From positions 558,001-622,000 of the forward strand of contig DASYCZ010000026.1 of NCBI GenBank assembly GCA_036499825.1: 64,000 nucleotides of DNA, written 5' to 3'. The notes under the pieces were generated by a model. The model was given only the letters and a program-made list of their open reading frames with translations, was not told where the DNA came from and searched no databases. Each line of letters opens with the position of its first letter. Within the stretch, counting starts at the first letter, position 1. The translations under genes and the position numbers were made by a program. This document shows positions 42,341-50,690 of the stretch, one piece after another. This DNA comes from Paradevosia sp036499825. GTDB lineage: Bacteria; Pseudomonadota; Alphaproteobacteria; Rhizobiales; Devosiaceae.

Positions 42341-43262
42341 ATGACGCCGGCCCAAAAGCTGCCGCAAGGCTCGACCGACTGCCATATACATGTCTTTGGA
42401 CCTGTGGACCGCTATCCGCTGGCTCCGGGCCGGCGGTATCGTCCGCAGGAAGCATCGCTTGCCGAATACGATATCATGGCCAGCGATGCCGGGCTCGAAC
42501 GCATCGTCTTCTGCCGAATACGATATCATGGCCAGCGATGCCGGGCTCGAACGCATCGTCTTCGTTCAGCCCAGTCCCTATGGCTCGGACAATAGTTGCA
42601 TGCTCGACGCCCTTGGCGCGGTTGGCGCGCGGGGCAGGGGCGTCGCTGTCATTGACGACAAGACATCCGACGCCGATCTGGACCATATGCATGAAGCCGG
42701 CGTGCGCGGCATAAGGCTCAATGCCGAGAGCTATGGGCTGAACGATCCTGCGGCCATCGGCGGAACGCTCAAGGCTATGGCGCGGCGTGTGGGGCGCCTC
42801 GGCTGGCACATCCAGCTCTTTGCCTCGCTCGATACGATTGCCGGCCTCGCGCCAGTCATCAGGTCGCTCGACGTGCCGCTTGTAATCGATCACATGGGTA
42901 TGGCCCGCGCCGAGCGCGGTACGGACTACGGTGAATTCGAAACCCTGTTACGGCTTATCGAAAGTGGCGTCTGGATCAAGCTATCGGCGCCCTATCGGGT
43001 CTCCGAGGCGGGACCGGACTTTCCCGACGTTCGGCAAATCGCTTCTGCCCTCATCGGGGCAAATGCCAACCGTGTCATCTGGGGGAGCGACTGGCCTCAC
43101 ACGGGAAAACATACCGGTGGATCGTCGGATTCAAACACCGTGCTTGCTCATCGTTCGGTCGACGATGCAAGGGTGATCCGGCTGCTGGCAGACTGGGCGG
43201 GAAGCCGCGACCATCTTCACAATATTCTCGTTCACAACCCACGCTCGCTCTACGATTTTTGA
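42341..43262 (+). pseudogene. LigI-like amidohydrolase (PDC lactonase family) broken by 52-bp duplication
   Basis: Amidohydrolase-2 family protein, close in layout to 2-pyrone-4,6-dicarboxylate lactonase LigI. The start TDCHIHVFGP with the HxH metal pair (about 14-16) is in the frame beginning at 42341; the rest (VIDHMGMARAE, WGSDWPHTGKH, VHNPRSLYDF) is in another frame. The shift is caused by an exact 52-bp tandem copy at 42460-42563. Deleting one copy leaves 870 bp, a continuous 289-residue protein. A downstream start at 42390 gives a long frame but lacks the HxH pair, so it should be inactive. Could be a real recent mutation, a reversible switch or an assembly error. Confidence 0.9.
42460..42563 (+). 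repeat. Perfect 52-bp tandem duplication
   Basis: Bases 42460-42511 are repeated without a single mismatch at 42512-42563; the flanking bases differ. 52 is not a multiple of three, so the host amidohydrolase gene is frameshifted. Absence of any mismatch means it is very recent or recurrent. I see only trivial homology at the ends of the unit. Confidence 0.97.
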
Positions 43263-43677
43263 AACACCGGGTCATTGCGCATTCGATCATTGAGTCCTGA
43301 TGCCCGCCCTGATCTCAGCGTGGTACAGTTCGCGTTGGCGAGCTATTCATGGATTTGGCTGGCGACATAGGGGTTATTTCTCCCGATTAATGCGCCAGCT
43401 GAATTTATCAAATTTGAACTCAGGGACTACTCTGCGACGCGCCTGTGGGTGATTGTGGTGGTGCCTTTCAATGAAGGCGATGCAACACGAACAAAAATCC
43501 ACCTACCTGGTTGGAGCGCGGAAGCCTCTTCATCCTGGACTGCCGGCTATAGTCGAGCAGCCCAGGAACAGTCCCGTTGTCCCATGCCGCGCCTGGGTGG
43601 ATGTTCTACTACAAAGGCTTCCGCACGTGACCGGGCGACCCCTTTGGCGCATCTCGCGCGCCGATCTCGACAGACTG
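43263..43677. other. Gap between amidohydrolase and AraC gene
   Basis: 415 bp if the AraC gene starts at 43678. The AraC frame is open back to 43453, but that extension lacks a ribosome site and resembles no N-terminus I know. The first ~190 bp are AT-richer and probably contain the promoter. No hairpin or other gene seen. Confidence 0.45.
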
Positions 43678-44622
43678 ATGACGTCGCTGGAGATCAACCA
43701 CGTAAGGTTGTCAGAGTGCGCTCTCACGGCTGGCGCGCGCCTGGAGGTTGCGCGGGTTGACCACCCGACGCTCCACTATGGCTTTGCCGGATCTGGAACT
43801 CTCCTCGTCGAAGGAGAGCCCTCTATCGATATCTGCCCGCACACCCTGGTCGTGGTTCCCGCGCACAAGTCGACGACTATCCTCGCGGCGGATGGCGAGC
43901 CCCCGAGGGCGGCCGGAACACGACAAATGCCTGTGTTCGTCCCGGGCGCCTCGCCGCGCCATGCGGTTGGCGAGGGTGAACCTGTGCTGCGGGTGGGCTG
44001 TGGATCATTTGCGGCGGTCTACGCCGCGGGTCTCGACCTGTTCGCTTCGCAAGGTGCTCCGATTGTCGAATGCTTCGATGCGCATGACCAGTTGGACCAG
44101 GTGATGAACTATGCCATGGGCGAGCTGGCGGCTCAGGACGTGGGAGGTGGGCCGATGTCTTCGGCCCTGCTGAAGCTCGTGCTGCTGTCCCTTCTTCGGC
44201 GGTGCCTGGTCTCTACGAGACCTTGGGTCGAACGGTTCGCCATCCTCAGCGATCCGCCTATCGCGCGGGCATTCGCCGAAATGGCGTGCAGATCAGCCGC
44301 CCACTATACGGTGAATTCCTTGTCGCAATCGGTGGGTCTCAGCCGCTCGGCCTTCATGGCGAGGTTCGCGGCGGCATTCGGCGAATCCCCGATGTCCGTG
44401 TTGCGGCGGCTAAGAATGCGCCACGCCGCTGCCCTGCTCAGCGAGAACGCAATCTCGATAGACCAGGTGGCGATGCAGGCGGGCTATCAAAGCCGAAGTA
44501 GTTTTACACGGAGCTTTCGCCTGCACTATGGCAGCGACCCCTCCAAATACCGAAATGATGCAAAGCGGGACTTTCACGACGAGCCTTCTGGCGCGCGTAG
44601 TGAAAAGAGCCGACTTTGGTGA
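43678..44622 (+). CDS. AraC-family regulator (cupin-6 sensor)
   Basis: 314 aa from ATG 43678. N-terminal cupin-type sensor (LTAGARLEVARVDHPTLHY..., HTLVVVPAHKST) and C-terminal AraC DNA-binding domain with both helix-turn-helix units (VNSLSQSVGLSRSAFMARF; IDQVAMQAGYQSRSSFTRSF). Related proteins lie beside and control efflux pumps or oxidoreductases. The following MFS exporter and quinone-oxidoreductase-like genes are its probable targets. Upstream ATG and TTG codons could extend it by up to 75 residues. Confidence 0.88.
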   Translation: MTSLEINHVRLSECALTAGARLEVARVDHPTLHYGFAGSGTLLVEGEPSIDICPHTLVVVPAHKSTTILAADGEPPRAAGTRQMPVFVPGASPRHAVGEGEPVLRVGCGSFAAVYAAGLDLFASQGAPIVECFDAHDQLDQVMNYAMGELAAQDVGGGPMSSALLKLVLLSLLRRCLVSTRPWVERFAILSDPPIARAFAEMACRSAAHYTVNSLSQSVGLSRSAFMARFAAAFGESPMSVLRRLRMRHAAALLSENAISIDQVAMQAGYQSRSSFTRSFRLHYGSDPSKYRNDAKRDFHDEPSGARSEKSRLW

Positions 44623-44858
44623 AGCCCAAGCACGGCGTGGAACGGGCTTCCTCGAAGTTGTATCGTGGCGATCCTGTACCGGCGAGGGGAGGGCCCTGAA
44701 CGAGCGTCCCACCATTCCTCGCCGCTATGGAAACGATATGTCACGACTATTGGGAAATCGCCGCCTCAACTGCGATCAATAGCCGACACGGCGGCAGAGT
44801 TTATCGAACGGCTCCGGGCGCAATGCCCATCGCGCGGAACACGGAGAAGGGACGGTAG

Positions 44859-46112
44859 ATGAAAGGCGTGGCCCCAGTGATCAACCAGGCTCGTGGCAGT
44901 GCGCTCTTGCTCGCATTCCTGTCGGCGGTGATTGCCCTGGTTGCGACGTTTTCCACGGCGGCGGCGCCCATTCCTCTCTACAATATCTATCGGTTGGAGG
45001 ACGGCTTCTCCAATTTCGACATCTCGATGGCCATCGTCACTTACTCCTTGGGCACCATGGCCGCGCTGTTGGTGCTGGGGCGGCTGTCCAATCATCTGGG
45101 GCGACGGCCCACCGCGATCGCCAGCCTGAGCCTGCTTTTGCTTGGCTGCCTGTTGTTGCTCAACGTGCACGATATCGGAATGCTGCTGGCCGGTCGGGTC
45201 CTGATGGGCGTCGGTACCGGATTGGCCAGCAGCAGCCTGACCTCCTACATCGTCGATGCCGCACCCGCGAGGCCCGATTGGTTGGCCTCGGTGGCATCAA
45301 GCCAAGGCCCTATGCTTGGTCTCGCCGTCGGTGCCACCGCTTCCGGCGCCCTGGTTCAGTTCGGCCCCTGGCCACGCGAACTCATCTACCTCATCTGCGC
45401 CGGCCTGATACTATTGTCCGCCGCCCTCATCGCCATCAGCCCGGAGACCGCGGCTCCCACGCCTGGTGCCTGGCGATCACTGGTACCCAGGATTGGTGTT
45501 CCGGCGCGCGTAAGGCATCGTCTTCCCGTCGCGGCGGCCGTCTTTCTCGCCACATGGGCAACGGGGGCATTCTACCAGGCGTTCGTCCCTGCGCTGGTGG
45601 CCGACCAACTTCATACCAGCAGTCCGCTCATCCTCGGATTGGTGTTCACCGCCTACATGGCTCCCAGCGTGCTCGGCGCTCCGATAGCGGGACGCTTCAG
45701 CCCGGCGATCGCGCAGCGCGTCGGGATGGTGGTCTTCCTCGTCGGAATGATCGGTATCATCGGCGCGATCGACGCCGGGATACTGGCGCTGTTCATTGTC
45801 TCGACCATCGTCGCCGGCGCCGGGCAAGGCATCGCGATCAGCGGCACCACCCGTGGCTTGCTTCAAGACAGCACGGTGGCCGACCGGGCGCCGATCTTTA
45901 GTGCGATCTATCTCGTGTGCTACAGCGGCGCCACTTTCCCCAGCCTCATCGCGGGCGGCCTGTCGAGCACGTTCTCACTGCCGCAGATCGCCCTGGGATA
46001 CGGTGCTCTTGCTCTCGCCGCCACCGTGTTCACTGCGCTGGGAGCACGCGATCCCAAGAGCGATCCTGCCGGGAACAATACCGGCGAAAGGCTCGCCGGA
46101 GTTCGTCGTTGA
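44859..46112 (+). CDS. MFS exporter
   Basis: 417 aa, 12 predicted helices, drug/metabolite exporter type. The loop 2-3 motif appears as GRLSNHLGRRPTA (about 75-87), and GRVLMGVGTGLASS is the helix-4 motif. ATG 44859 has GGAGAAGGGA upstream. It is located between an AraC regulator and an oxidoreductase gene on the same strand, so a regulator/efflux/reduction unit for an electrophilic or quinone-like toxic compound is plausible (inference). The 236-bp gap before it holds no visible gene. Confidence 0.9.
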   Translation: MKGVAPVINQARGSALLLAFLSAVIALVATFSTAAAPIPLYNIYRLEDGFSNFDISMAIVTYSLGTMAALLVLGRLSNHLGRRPTAIASLSLLLLGCLLLLNVHDIGMLLAGRVLMGVGTGLASSSLTSYIVDAAPARPDWLASVASSQGPMLGLAVGATASGALVQFGPWPRELIYLICAGLILLSAALIAISPETAAPTPGAWRSLVPRIGVPARVRHRLPVAAAVFLATWATGAFYQAFVPALVADQLHTSSPLILGLVFTAYMAPSVLGAPIAGRFSPAIAQRVGMVVFLVGMIGIIGAIDAGILALFIVSTIVAGAGQGIAISGTTRGLLQDSTVADRAPIFSAIYLVCYSGATFPSLIAGGLSSTFSLPQIALGYGALALAATVFTALGARDPKSDPAGNNTGERLAGVRR

Positions 46113-46164
46113 TCTCGATCAGCGCGTTGACGAGCGAGCGATCAGTAACGAAGGAGAGAACCTC

Positions 46165-47082
46165 ATGAAGGCGATCGTGGTAACGGACGAGGCGGCCGGA
46201 ACGGCTGGAATGAAGCTGGTAGAGCGACCAGAGCCGCAGGCAGCGATCAACGACGTCGTCGTACGGATTCATGCGTCGGGATTCGTCGCCACGGAGCTCG
46301 GATGGCCATCAACCTGGGCCGATCGCGGCGGCCGTGACCGGACACCCTCGATACCGGGGCATGAACTTGCGGGCGTTGTGACAGCCCTCGGCTACGGTAC
46401 GACCGGACTGTCCGTCGGAAAGCGGGTGTTCGGTCTGGCGGACTGGCATCGCGATGGTACGCTGGCGGAACATGTCGCCATGGAGGCACGCAACCTTGCG
46501 CCGCTGCCTGGTGACGTCGACTTCACGGTTGCGGCAAGCCTGCCGATCTCGGGTCTTACCGCGTGGCAGGGACTGTTTCAGCATGGGCGCATAGAGGCGG
46601 GGCAGAGCGTTCTGGCGCATGGCGCCGCCGGCGCGGTCGGCTCCATGGTCACGCAACTCGCCCGGGAGGCGGGAGCCTATGTCATCGGCACCGGACGTGC
46701 CGCCGACCGCCAGAAGGTGCTCGAGTTCGGCGCCAATGAGTTCCTCGATCTGGAGAACGACGCCCTGGAAACGGTCGGCGGAGTCGATCTGGTTTTCGAT
46801 GTTATCGGCGGCGATATTCAGAAGCGATCCACGGCCCTGATCCGCGCAGGCGGCACGCTCGTAACCATCGTGGGTATGGCCGAGGCGCGGCCCGCAGATG
46901 GCCTTGTGGTCGATTTCGTGGTTGAAGCAGACCGTGCCCAACTGGGCGAGATCGTTCAGCGCGTGCGGGACGGCCGGCTGCGGACGAATATAGGCAAAAT
47001 CACGACACTCGATGAGGCTGTCGCCACCTTCAATTCGACTGAACGACGCCAGGGGAAAACCGTTATCTCCGTTCGTCCCTGA
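46165..47082 (+). CDS. NADP-dependent quinone oxidoreductase-like protein (MDR, zinc-free)
   Basis: 305 aa medium-chain dehydrogenase. Nucleotide fold at HGAAGAVGSMVTQLAREAGAYVIGTG (about 152-176, written in part), LVFDVIGGD afterwards. The structural and catalytic zinc cysteines of alcohol dehydrogenases are absent, so it is in the quinone reductase/enoyl reductase branch. ATG 46165 follows AAGGAGAGAA; the long frame upstream runs through the MFS gene and is not used. It reduces quinones or conjugated carbonyls with NADPH. Confidence 0.9.
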   Translation: MKAIVVTDEAAGTAGMKLVERPEPQAAINDVVVRIHASGFVATELGWPSTWADRGGRDRTPSIPGHELAGVVTALGYGTTGLSVGKRVFGLADWHRDGTLAEHVAMEARNLAPLPGDVDFTVAASLPISGLTAWQGLFQHGRIEAGQSVLAHGAAGAVGSMVTQLAREAGAYVIGTGRAADRQKVLEFGANEFLDLENDALETVGGVDLVFDVIGGDIQKRSTALIRAGGTLVTIVGMAEARPADGLVVDFVVEADRAQLGEIVQRVRDGRLRTNIGKITTLDEAVATFNSTERRQGKTVISVRP

Positions 47083-47221
47083 CGGACTCGGGGAGGGCGG
47101 TCGATACCGTCCTCCTCGCCGACAACCGCCGCCTCTGTGATCTCGTCGTCGTGTCGGTGTTCAAAAGGCGGAAGATTAGGCTATGTGCCGCCTCGGCATG
47201 GGCTTTTCCAAGAGAGAGAAT

Positions 47222-47923
47222 ATGACGCTCAATCATCCAATATTCACACGCTGGCCGGCCCGGCACCCTGACCGCCTGCAACTATTCTCCCTCCCGACGC
47301 CAAATGGCGTGAAGGTTGGGATCATGCTCGAGGAAACCGGCCTCGCCTACGAGCCTCATCGGATCGACATCATTGCCGATGAGAGTCATGATCCAGCCTT
47401 CCTGGCGCTCAACCCCAACGGCAAGATTCCGGCAATCTACGACCCTGATGGACCGAGCGGCACGCCGTTGGCGTTGTTCGAATCGGGCGCGATCCTTCTC
47501 TACCTCGCCGACAAGACGGGACAATTTATCTCACCCGACCCGAACACCCGTTATGAGACGATCCTGTGGGTGATGTGGCAGATGGGCGGTGTCGGTCCAA
47601 TGTTCGGCCAGGTCGGCTTTTTCAATAAGTTCGCCGGCAAGGCCTATGAGGACAAGCGCCCTCGTGACCGCTACGCAACCGAGTCGGCACGATTGCTCGG
47701 CGTGCTCAACGACAGGCTCACGGGCCGCGATTGGGTGATGGGAGCTGACTACAGCATCGCCGATATTTCGCTCTTGGGCTGGGTGCGCAACCTGATCGGG
47801 TTTTATGAAGCGCGTGAACTCGTTGGCTTCGACCGCTTTCATCATGTCCAGTCCTGGCTCGACCGCGGCCTTGCGCGTCCCGCAGTGGAGCGCGGACTGC
47901 AGGTGACGGGCGCCGTGAGCTGA
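47222..47923 (+). CDS. Glutathione S-transferase family protein (YfcG/Ure2p-like)
   Basis: 233 aa, two-domain GST. Thioredoxin-like half with LFSLPTPNGVKVGIMLEE (Asn/Thr region used by YfcG/YghU types instead of Ser/Tyr), NPNGKIPAI with cis-Pro, and FESGAILLYLADKTG for the glutathione gamma-glutamyl group. The helical half contains YSIADISLLGWV. ATG 47222 is preceded by AAGAGAGAGAA. This group shows disulfide-bond reductase activity. It sits after the quinone-oxidoreductase gene, so the two may form a detoxification set. Confidence 0.92.
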   Translation: MTLNHPIFTRWPARHPDRLQLFSLPTPNGVKVGIMLEETGLAYEPHRIDIIADESHDPAFLALNPNGKIPAIYDPDGPSGTPLALFESGAILLYLADKTGQFISPDPNTRYETILWVMWQMGGVGPMFGQVGFFNKFAGKAYEDKRPRDRYATESARLLGVLNDRLTGRDWVMGADYSIADISLLGWVRNLIGFYEARELVGFDRFHHVQSWLDRGLARPAVERGLQVTGAVS

Positions 47924-47930
47924 CCGGCGG

Positions 47931-48035
47931 TTACGATTTGAGGTCTTCGACGGCCGATTGCAGGAACTGGCCGGCGATCACGTTGGGCAGTTTCTTCAGT
48001 GGACTGCGCGCATTCGCAGCAGGAGCGGTGAGCAC
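47931..48035 (-). pseudogene. Possible 3' remnant of a lost gene (34 residues)
   Basis: A short frame from GTG 48035 ending at 47931 reads like a protein C-terminus (PLKKLPNVIAGQFLQSAVEDLK, 22 residues given as key part only: LPNVIAGQFL). Such amphipathic endings are common in SRPBCC-type proteins, but I cannot prove that. It lies directly after the MFS gene on the same strand, whose stop cuts it off from any longer frame. Probably a deletion scar; it could also be chance. Confidence 0.25.
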
Positions 48036-48038
48036 GTC

Positions 48039-49229
48039 CTATTCATGTGCGGCCGCTAGATCCATAGCTGAACGCAGTCTTTGAGACTTGCCGACCAGGG
48101 CGGTGATGCCAAGCGCGACGACGGCAATGACGATCGCCACATAGGGCGTGGCGGTCAATCCTGGCCCTTCCACTACGCGCCCCCCGATGAATGAGCCGCC
48201 CGAAATGCCGAGGTTGAAGGCCGCCACATTCATCCCGGACGCCGTTGCAACCGCCTCCGGCGCTATCGTTCGAGCGACCTTCACGACGCCGTCCTGCATG
48301 ATCGGAGGGATGGCGAAGGCGAAGACGCCCCAAAGCGCGATGACTGGCAAAACCGCGGCTTCGGCACGCATTGCAAGACCGAGAAGCACGAAGGAGGCGA
48401 TCAGGCCAATGAGCGTGATCGCCATGGTTCGCGATGTGCCGATCTTATCGGTAAGCTTGCCGGCGGCGAAGTTTCCGATGACGGTTGCGCCGCCGAAAAT
48501 CATCAATGCGATGCTCACCGTATTGGCGTCGACGCCCGTTACCTCTGTGAGGATCGGGGCAAGAAACGTGAAGATCACGAAGGTGCCGCCGAACGCGGCT
48601 GCGGTCAGAAGATACATTAGGGAGAGATCCGGGTTCCCAAGCAGTTTCATCTGCGCGAGGAAACTTGGCGGTGAAGCGTGCGGGATGTTCCGCGGCAGGA
48701 AAATCGCCAATGCCGCGAGCCCTATGGCTCCCATCGCGGTGACGATCAGGAACGTCAGTTTCCAATCGAAGCTGTGCCCGATCCATGCGCCCAGAGGAAC
48801 GCCGACCACCATGGCGATCGTCAAACCGCCGATCATCAGAGCGACGGCGGAACCAGACTTCTCCTTGGGAACGATCGAACCGGCGAAGACGGCCCCAACG
48901 CCGAAGAAGACGCCGTGGGAAAACGCCATCAGGATACGTGCCAGCAGCAGAGTGTAGTAATCCGGCGCTATAGCGGCGGTGAGGTTGGTGGCCGTGAACA
49001 ATCCCATCAGTGCCAACAGCAGACCTCGGCGCTGAAACCGTCCGGTCAACGCCGAAAGGATCGGAGTGCCCAGGGTGATCGCCAAGGCGTAGACGCTCAC
49101 GAGCAGGCCGGCGGTGGGGAGACTGACGCCCAAGTCCTTGGCGATATCCGGTATCAAACCGACGATCACGAATTCCGACGTGCCGATTGCGAATGTCGAC
49201 ACCGTAAGCGCATAGATTACGAAAGGCAT
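48039..49229 (-). CDS. MFS exporter, AraJ/YdhP type
   Basis: 396 aa with 12 predicted helices. The TFAIGTSEFVIVGLIPDIA start is characteristic of the sugar/drug efflux AraJ-ChlR group; GRFQRRGLLLALM is the 2-3 loop motif. Its substrate is unknown; relatives export arabinose-like sugars, chloramphenicol or purine analogues. It is single, with 85 bp to the upstream DUF3788 gene on the same strand. Confidence 0.92.
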   Translation of the reverse strand: MPFVIYALTVSTFAIGTSEFVIVGLIPDIAKDLGVSLPTAGLLVSVYALAITLGTPILSALTGRFQRRGLLLALMGLFTATNLTAAIAPDYYTLLLARILMAFSHGVFFGVGAVFAGSIVPKEKSGSAVALMIGGLTIAMVVGVPLGAWIGHSFDWKLTFLIVTAMGAIGLAALAIFLPRNIPHASPPSFLAQMKLLGNPDLSLMYLLTAAAFGGTFVIFTFLAPILTEVTGVDANTVSIALMIFGGATVIGNFAAGKLTDKIGTSRTMAITLIGLIASFVLLGLAMRAEAAVLPVIALWGVFAFAIPPIMQDGVVKVARTIAPEAVATASGMNVAAFNLGISGGSFIGGRVVEGPGLTATPYVAIVIAVVALGITALVGKSQRLRSAMDLAAAHE

Positions 49230-49314
49230 TTTGCTTCCTGATTGATGACCGCAGTTGCGCTGAACTGCGGCTTGCGGCTCTCGGTTTGGTCGGGAAACGG
49301 GCTTTTCGGCGAGG

Positions 49315-49791
49315 TCAGCCGCGCGGCGACGGAGGGCGTTTCATAGTCAAAAGCTCGGTTACATCGTGCAGGTCATCGGCGGAGGCGACGGAGAGAGTCA
49401 GCCATTTTCCGTCGATATAGGTTTCGGCGTCGTCGTAGAGTTTGACGACCCGCGGACGCCAGACGTAGCGCCGTTCCTCAAACTTCTCCCGCTCGGCCCC
49501 GCCCATCACCACGACAGCCGAAAACAGCTGGTATTCGGGCAGGAGCGTGCAAAAAGCCTTGGTCTTCTTGTAGCGCAGGGACCAACCGCGTTTCTTGCCG
49601 CCGTAGAGCCAGTCCGGCGCAAAAACGTCCGGATAGAGTTGGTCGATCCAGCTGCGGAGTTCAGTCCAATGCTCGAACGCATCCCGGCCGATCCAGTCGC
49701 GGACCGCGTCGTTGTCGGGTTGCGTCGATTTGTCGGTGATCCTGTCGCCGACCTGGGGAAGCGGTGCGGTTGTAGGGGTCGGCAAAATCAT
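49315..49791 (-). CDS. DUF3788 family protein
   Basis: 158 aa. The WLYGGKKRGWSLRYKKTKAFCTLLPEY block (only WSLRYKK and CTLLPEY needed) and the following VVVMGGAERE are typical of DUF3788, a YdhG/YjbR-like alpha/beta fold with no known reaction. No signal or membrane segment. The N-terminal 20 residues are Pro/Thr-rich and may be mis-called; no better start was found. Confidence 0.72.
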   Translation of the reverse strand: MILPTPTTAPLPQVGDRITDKSTQPDNDAVRDWIGRDAFEHWTELRSWIDQLYPDVFAPDWLYGGKKRGWSLRYKKTKAFCTLLPEYQLFSAVVVMGGAEREKFEERRYVWRPRVVKLYDDAETYIDGKWLTLSVASADDLHDVTELLTMKRPPSPRG

Positions 49792-49895
49792 CGAAACACC
49801 TCATGTTCATCGTCCGGCGGAGGCGGAAAGGCATCATCGGACTGCGGCACATCATCTAGCCCCGCACGACTTGCCTCAGACACGAGAGAGGGGCG

Positions 49896-50108
49896 ATGAC
49901 AGATGGCAATCTGTGGGCGAGAAGGCTCAAAGGAAAATCACCTTTGGCCATCGAATTGATAGCCGGCCGTTATCGAGCCGGACGAAACGCGCGCGATGTA
50001 TTGGCCAGAATCACTGCTGGCATCGGGACATTGGCCCAGGTGAAATTCGCCGCGATCGATGACCGCTTTCGAGTTCGCAGCCATCATAACGCCTGGTTAT
50101 CGACTTGA
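49896..50108 (+). CDS. Possible small protein
   Basis: 70 aa, ATG 49896 with a purine-rich GAGAGAGGGG site 3-12 bases upstream, in a 430-bp gap between the DUF3788 and cupin genes. It is basic and predicted helical (RLKGKSPLAIELIAGRY). I do not recognise a family. The ribosome site and the hydrophobic pattern are the only support; it could be non-coding. The rest of the gap (49792-49895, 50109-50221) shows nothing else. Confidence 0.3.
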   Translation: MTDGNLWARRLKGKSPLAIELIAGRYRAGRNARDVLARITAGIGTLAQVKFAAIDDRFRVRSHHNAWLST

Positions 50109-50221
50109 TATCGCGTGGTTATTTCTCATCCCGCCGCGCCGAATCCTATGATTGGTTCGTAGCGATGTACCAGCTTCCTATTCTAGCCAGACATACGCGC
50201 ACGCTTACATGGAGAGTGACA

Positions 50222-50626
50222 ATGAGAATTCGAACTGCCGTCGCCGCCGCACTGGCCTTGGCGTTTGCCAACCTGACGGTTGCCAACGCCGCTGAAACCG
50301 TGGCGAAAAATTTCGAGGCGGCCATCCCCAATATCGCTGGTAAGTCACTGGTCGCCGTCGAGGTAAACTACGCCCCGGGCGCTGCCTCGGGGGCGCACAC
50401 GCATGCGAAGTCGGCCTTTATCTATGCGTATGTGGTGTCGGGCGCGATTGAATCGAAAGTGGACAATGGCGAGACCCATATTTACCACGCCGGCGAAAGC
50501 TGGTCGGAAGAGCCGGGCGCGATCCATTCGGTCAGCCGCAATGCAAGCCAAACTGAACCGGCGAAGTTGCTTGCGGTTTTTGTGCTCGACACTGGTGACA
50601 GCCCTCTGACGACGCCTGTCAAATAG
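50222..50626 (+). CDS. Periplasmic cupin-domain protein
   Basis: 134 aa with a Sec signal peptide (residues 1-23, cleavage after NAA-type site) and a single cupin barrel: GAHTHAKSAFIYAYVVSG with His ligands near 59-61, then EPGAIHSV with the last His. Small exported cupins of this sort are common in proteobacteria and may bind metal or quench reactive species; reaction unknown. ATG 50222 is used; the frame is open further upstream but the signal peptide defines the start. Convergent with the next gene. Confidence 0.85.
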   Translation: MRIRTAVAAALALAFANLTVANAAETVAKNFEAAIPNIAGKSLVAVEVNYAPGAASGAHTHAKSAFIYAYVVSGAIESKVDNGETHIYHAGESWSEEPGAIHSVSRNASQTEPAKLLAVFVLDTGDSPLTTPVK

Positions 50627-50690
50627 GCGGCTAAAGCACAGCGCCCAAACGGCGGGACGGGCGAAAGATTTCGTCCGTCCGCTGGCCGCA

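Noticed and set aside
42460..42563. Programmed ribosomal frameshift in the amidohydrolase gene
   Set aside because: There is no slippery heptamer, and the frame change coincides exactly with the extra 52-bp copy.
42390..43262. Intact amidohydrolase starting at 42390
   Set aside because: The open frame is long enough, but its first ~40 residues are out-of-frame sequence and the essential HxH pair is in the other frame; the 52-bp duplication explains this better than an alternative start.
45796..46164. N-terminal extension of the quinone-oxidoreductase-like gene
   Set aside because: It runs in the shadow of the MFS gene; ATG 46165 has a good ribosome site and the normal family start.
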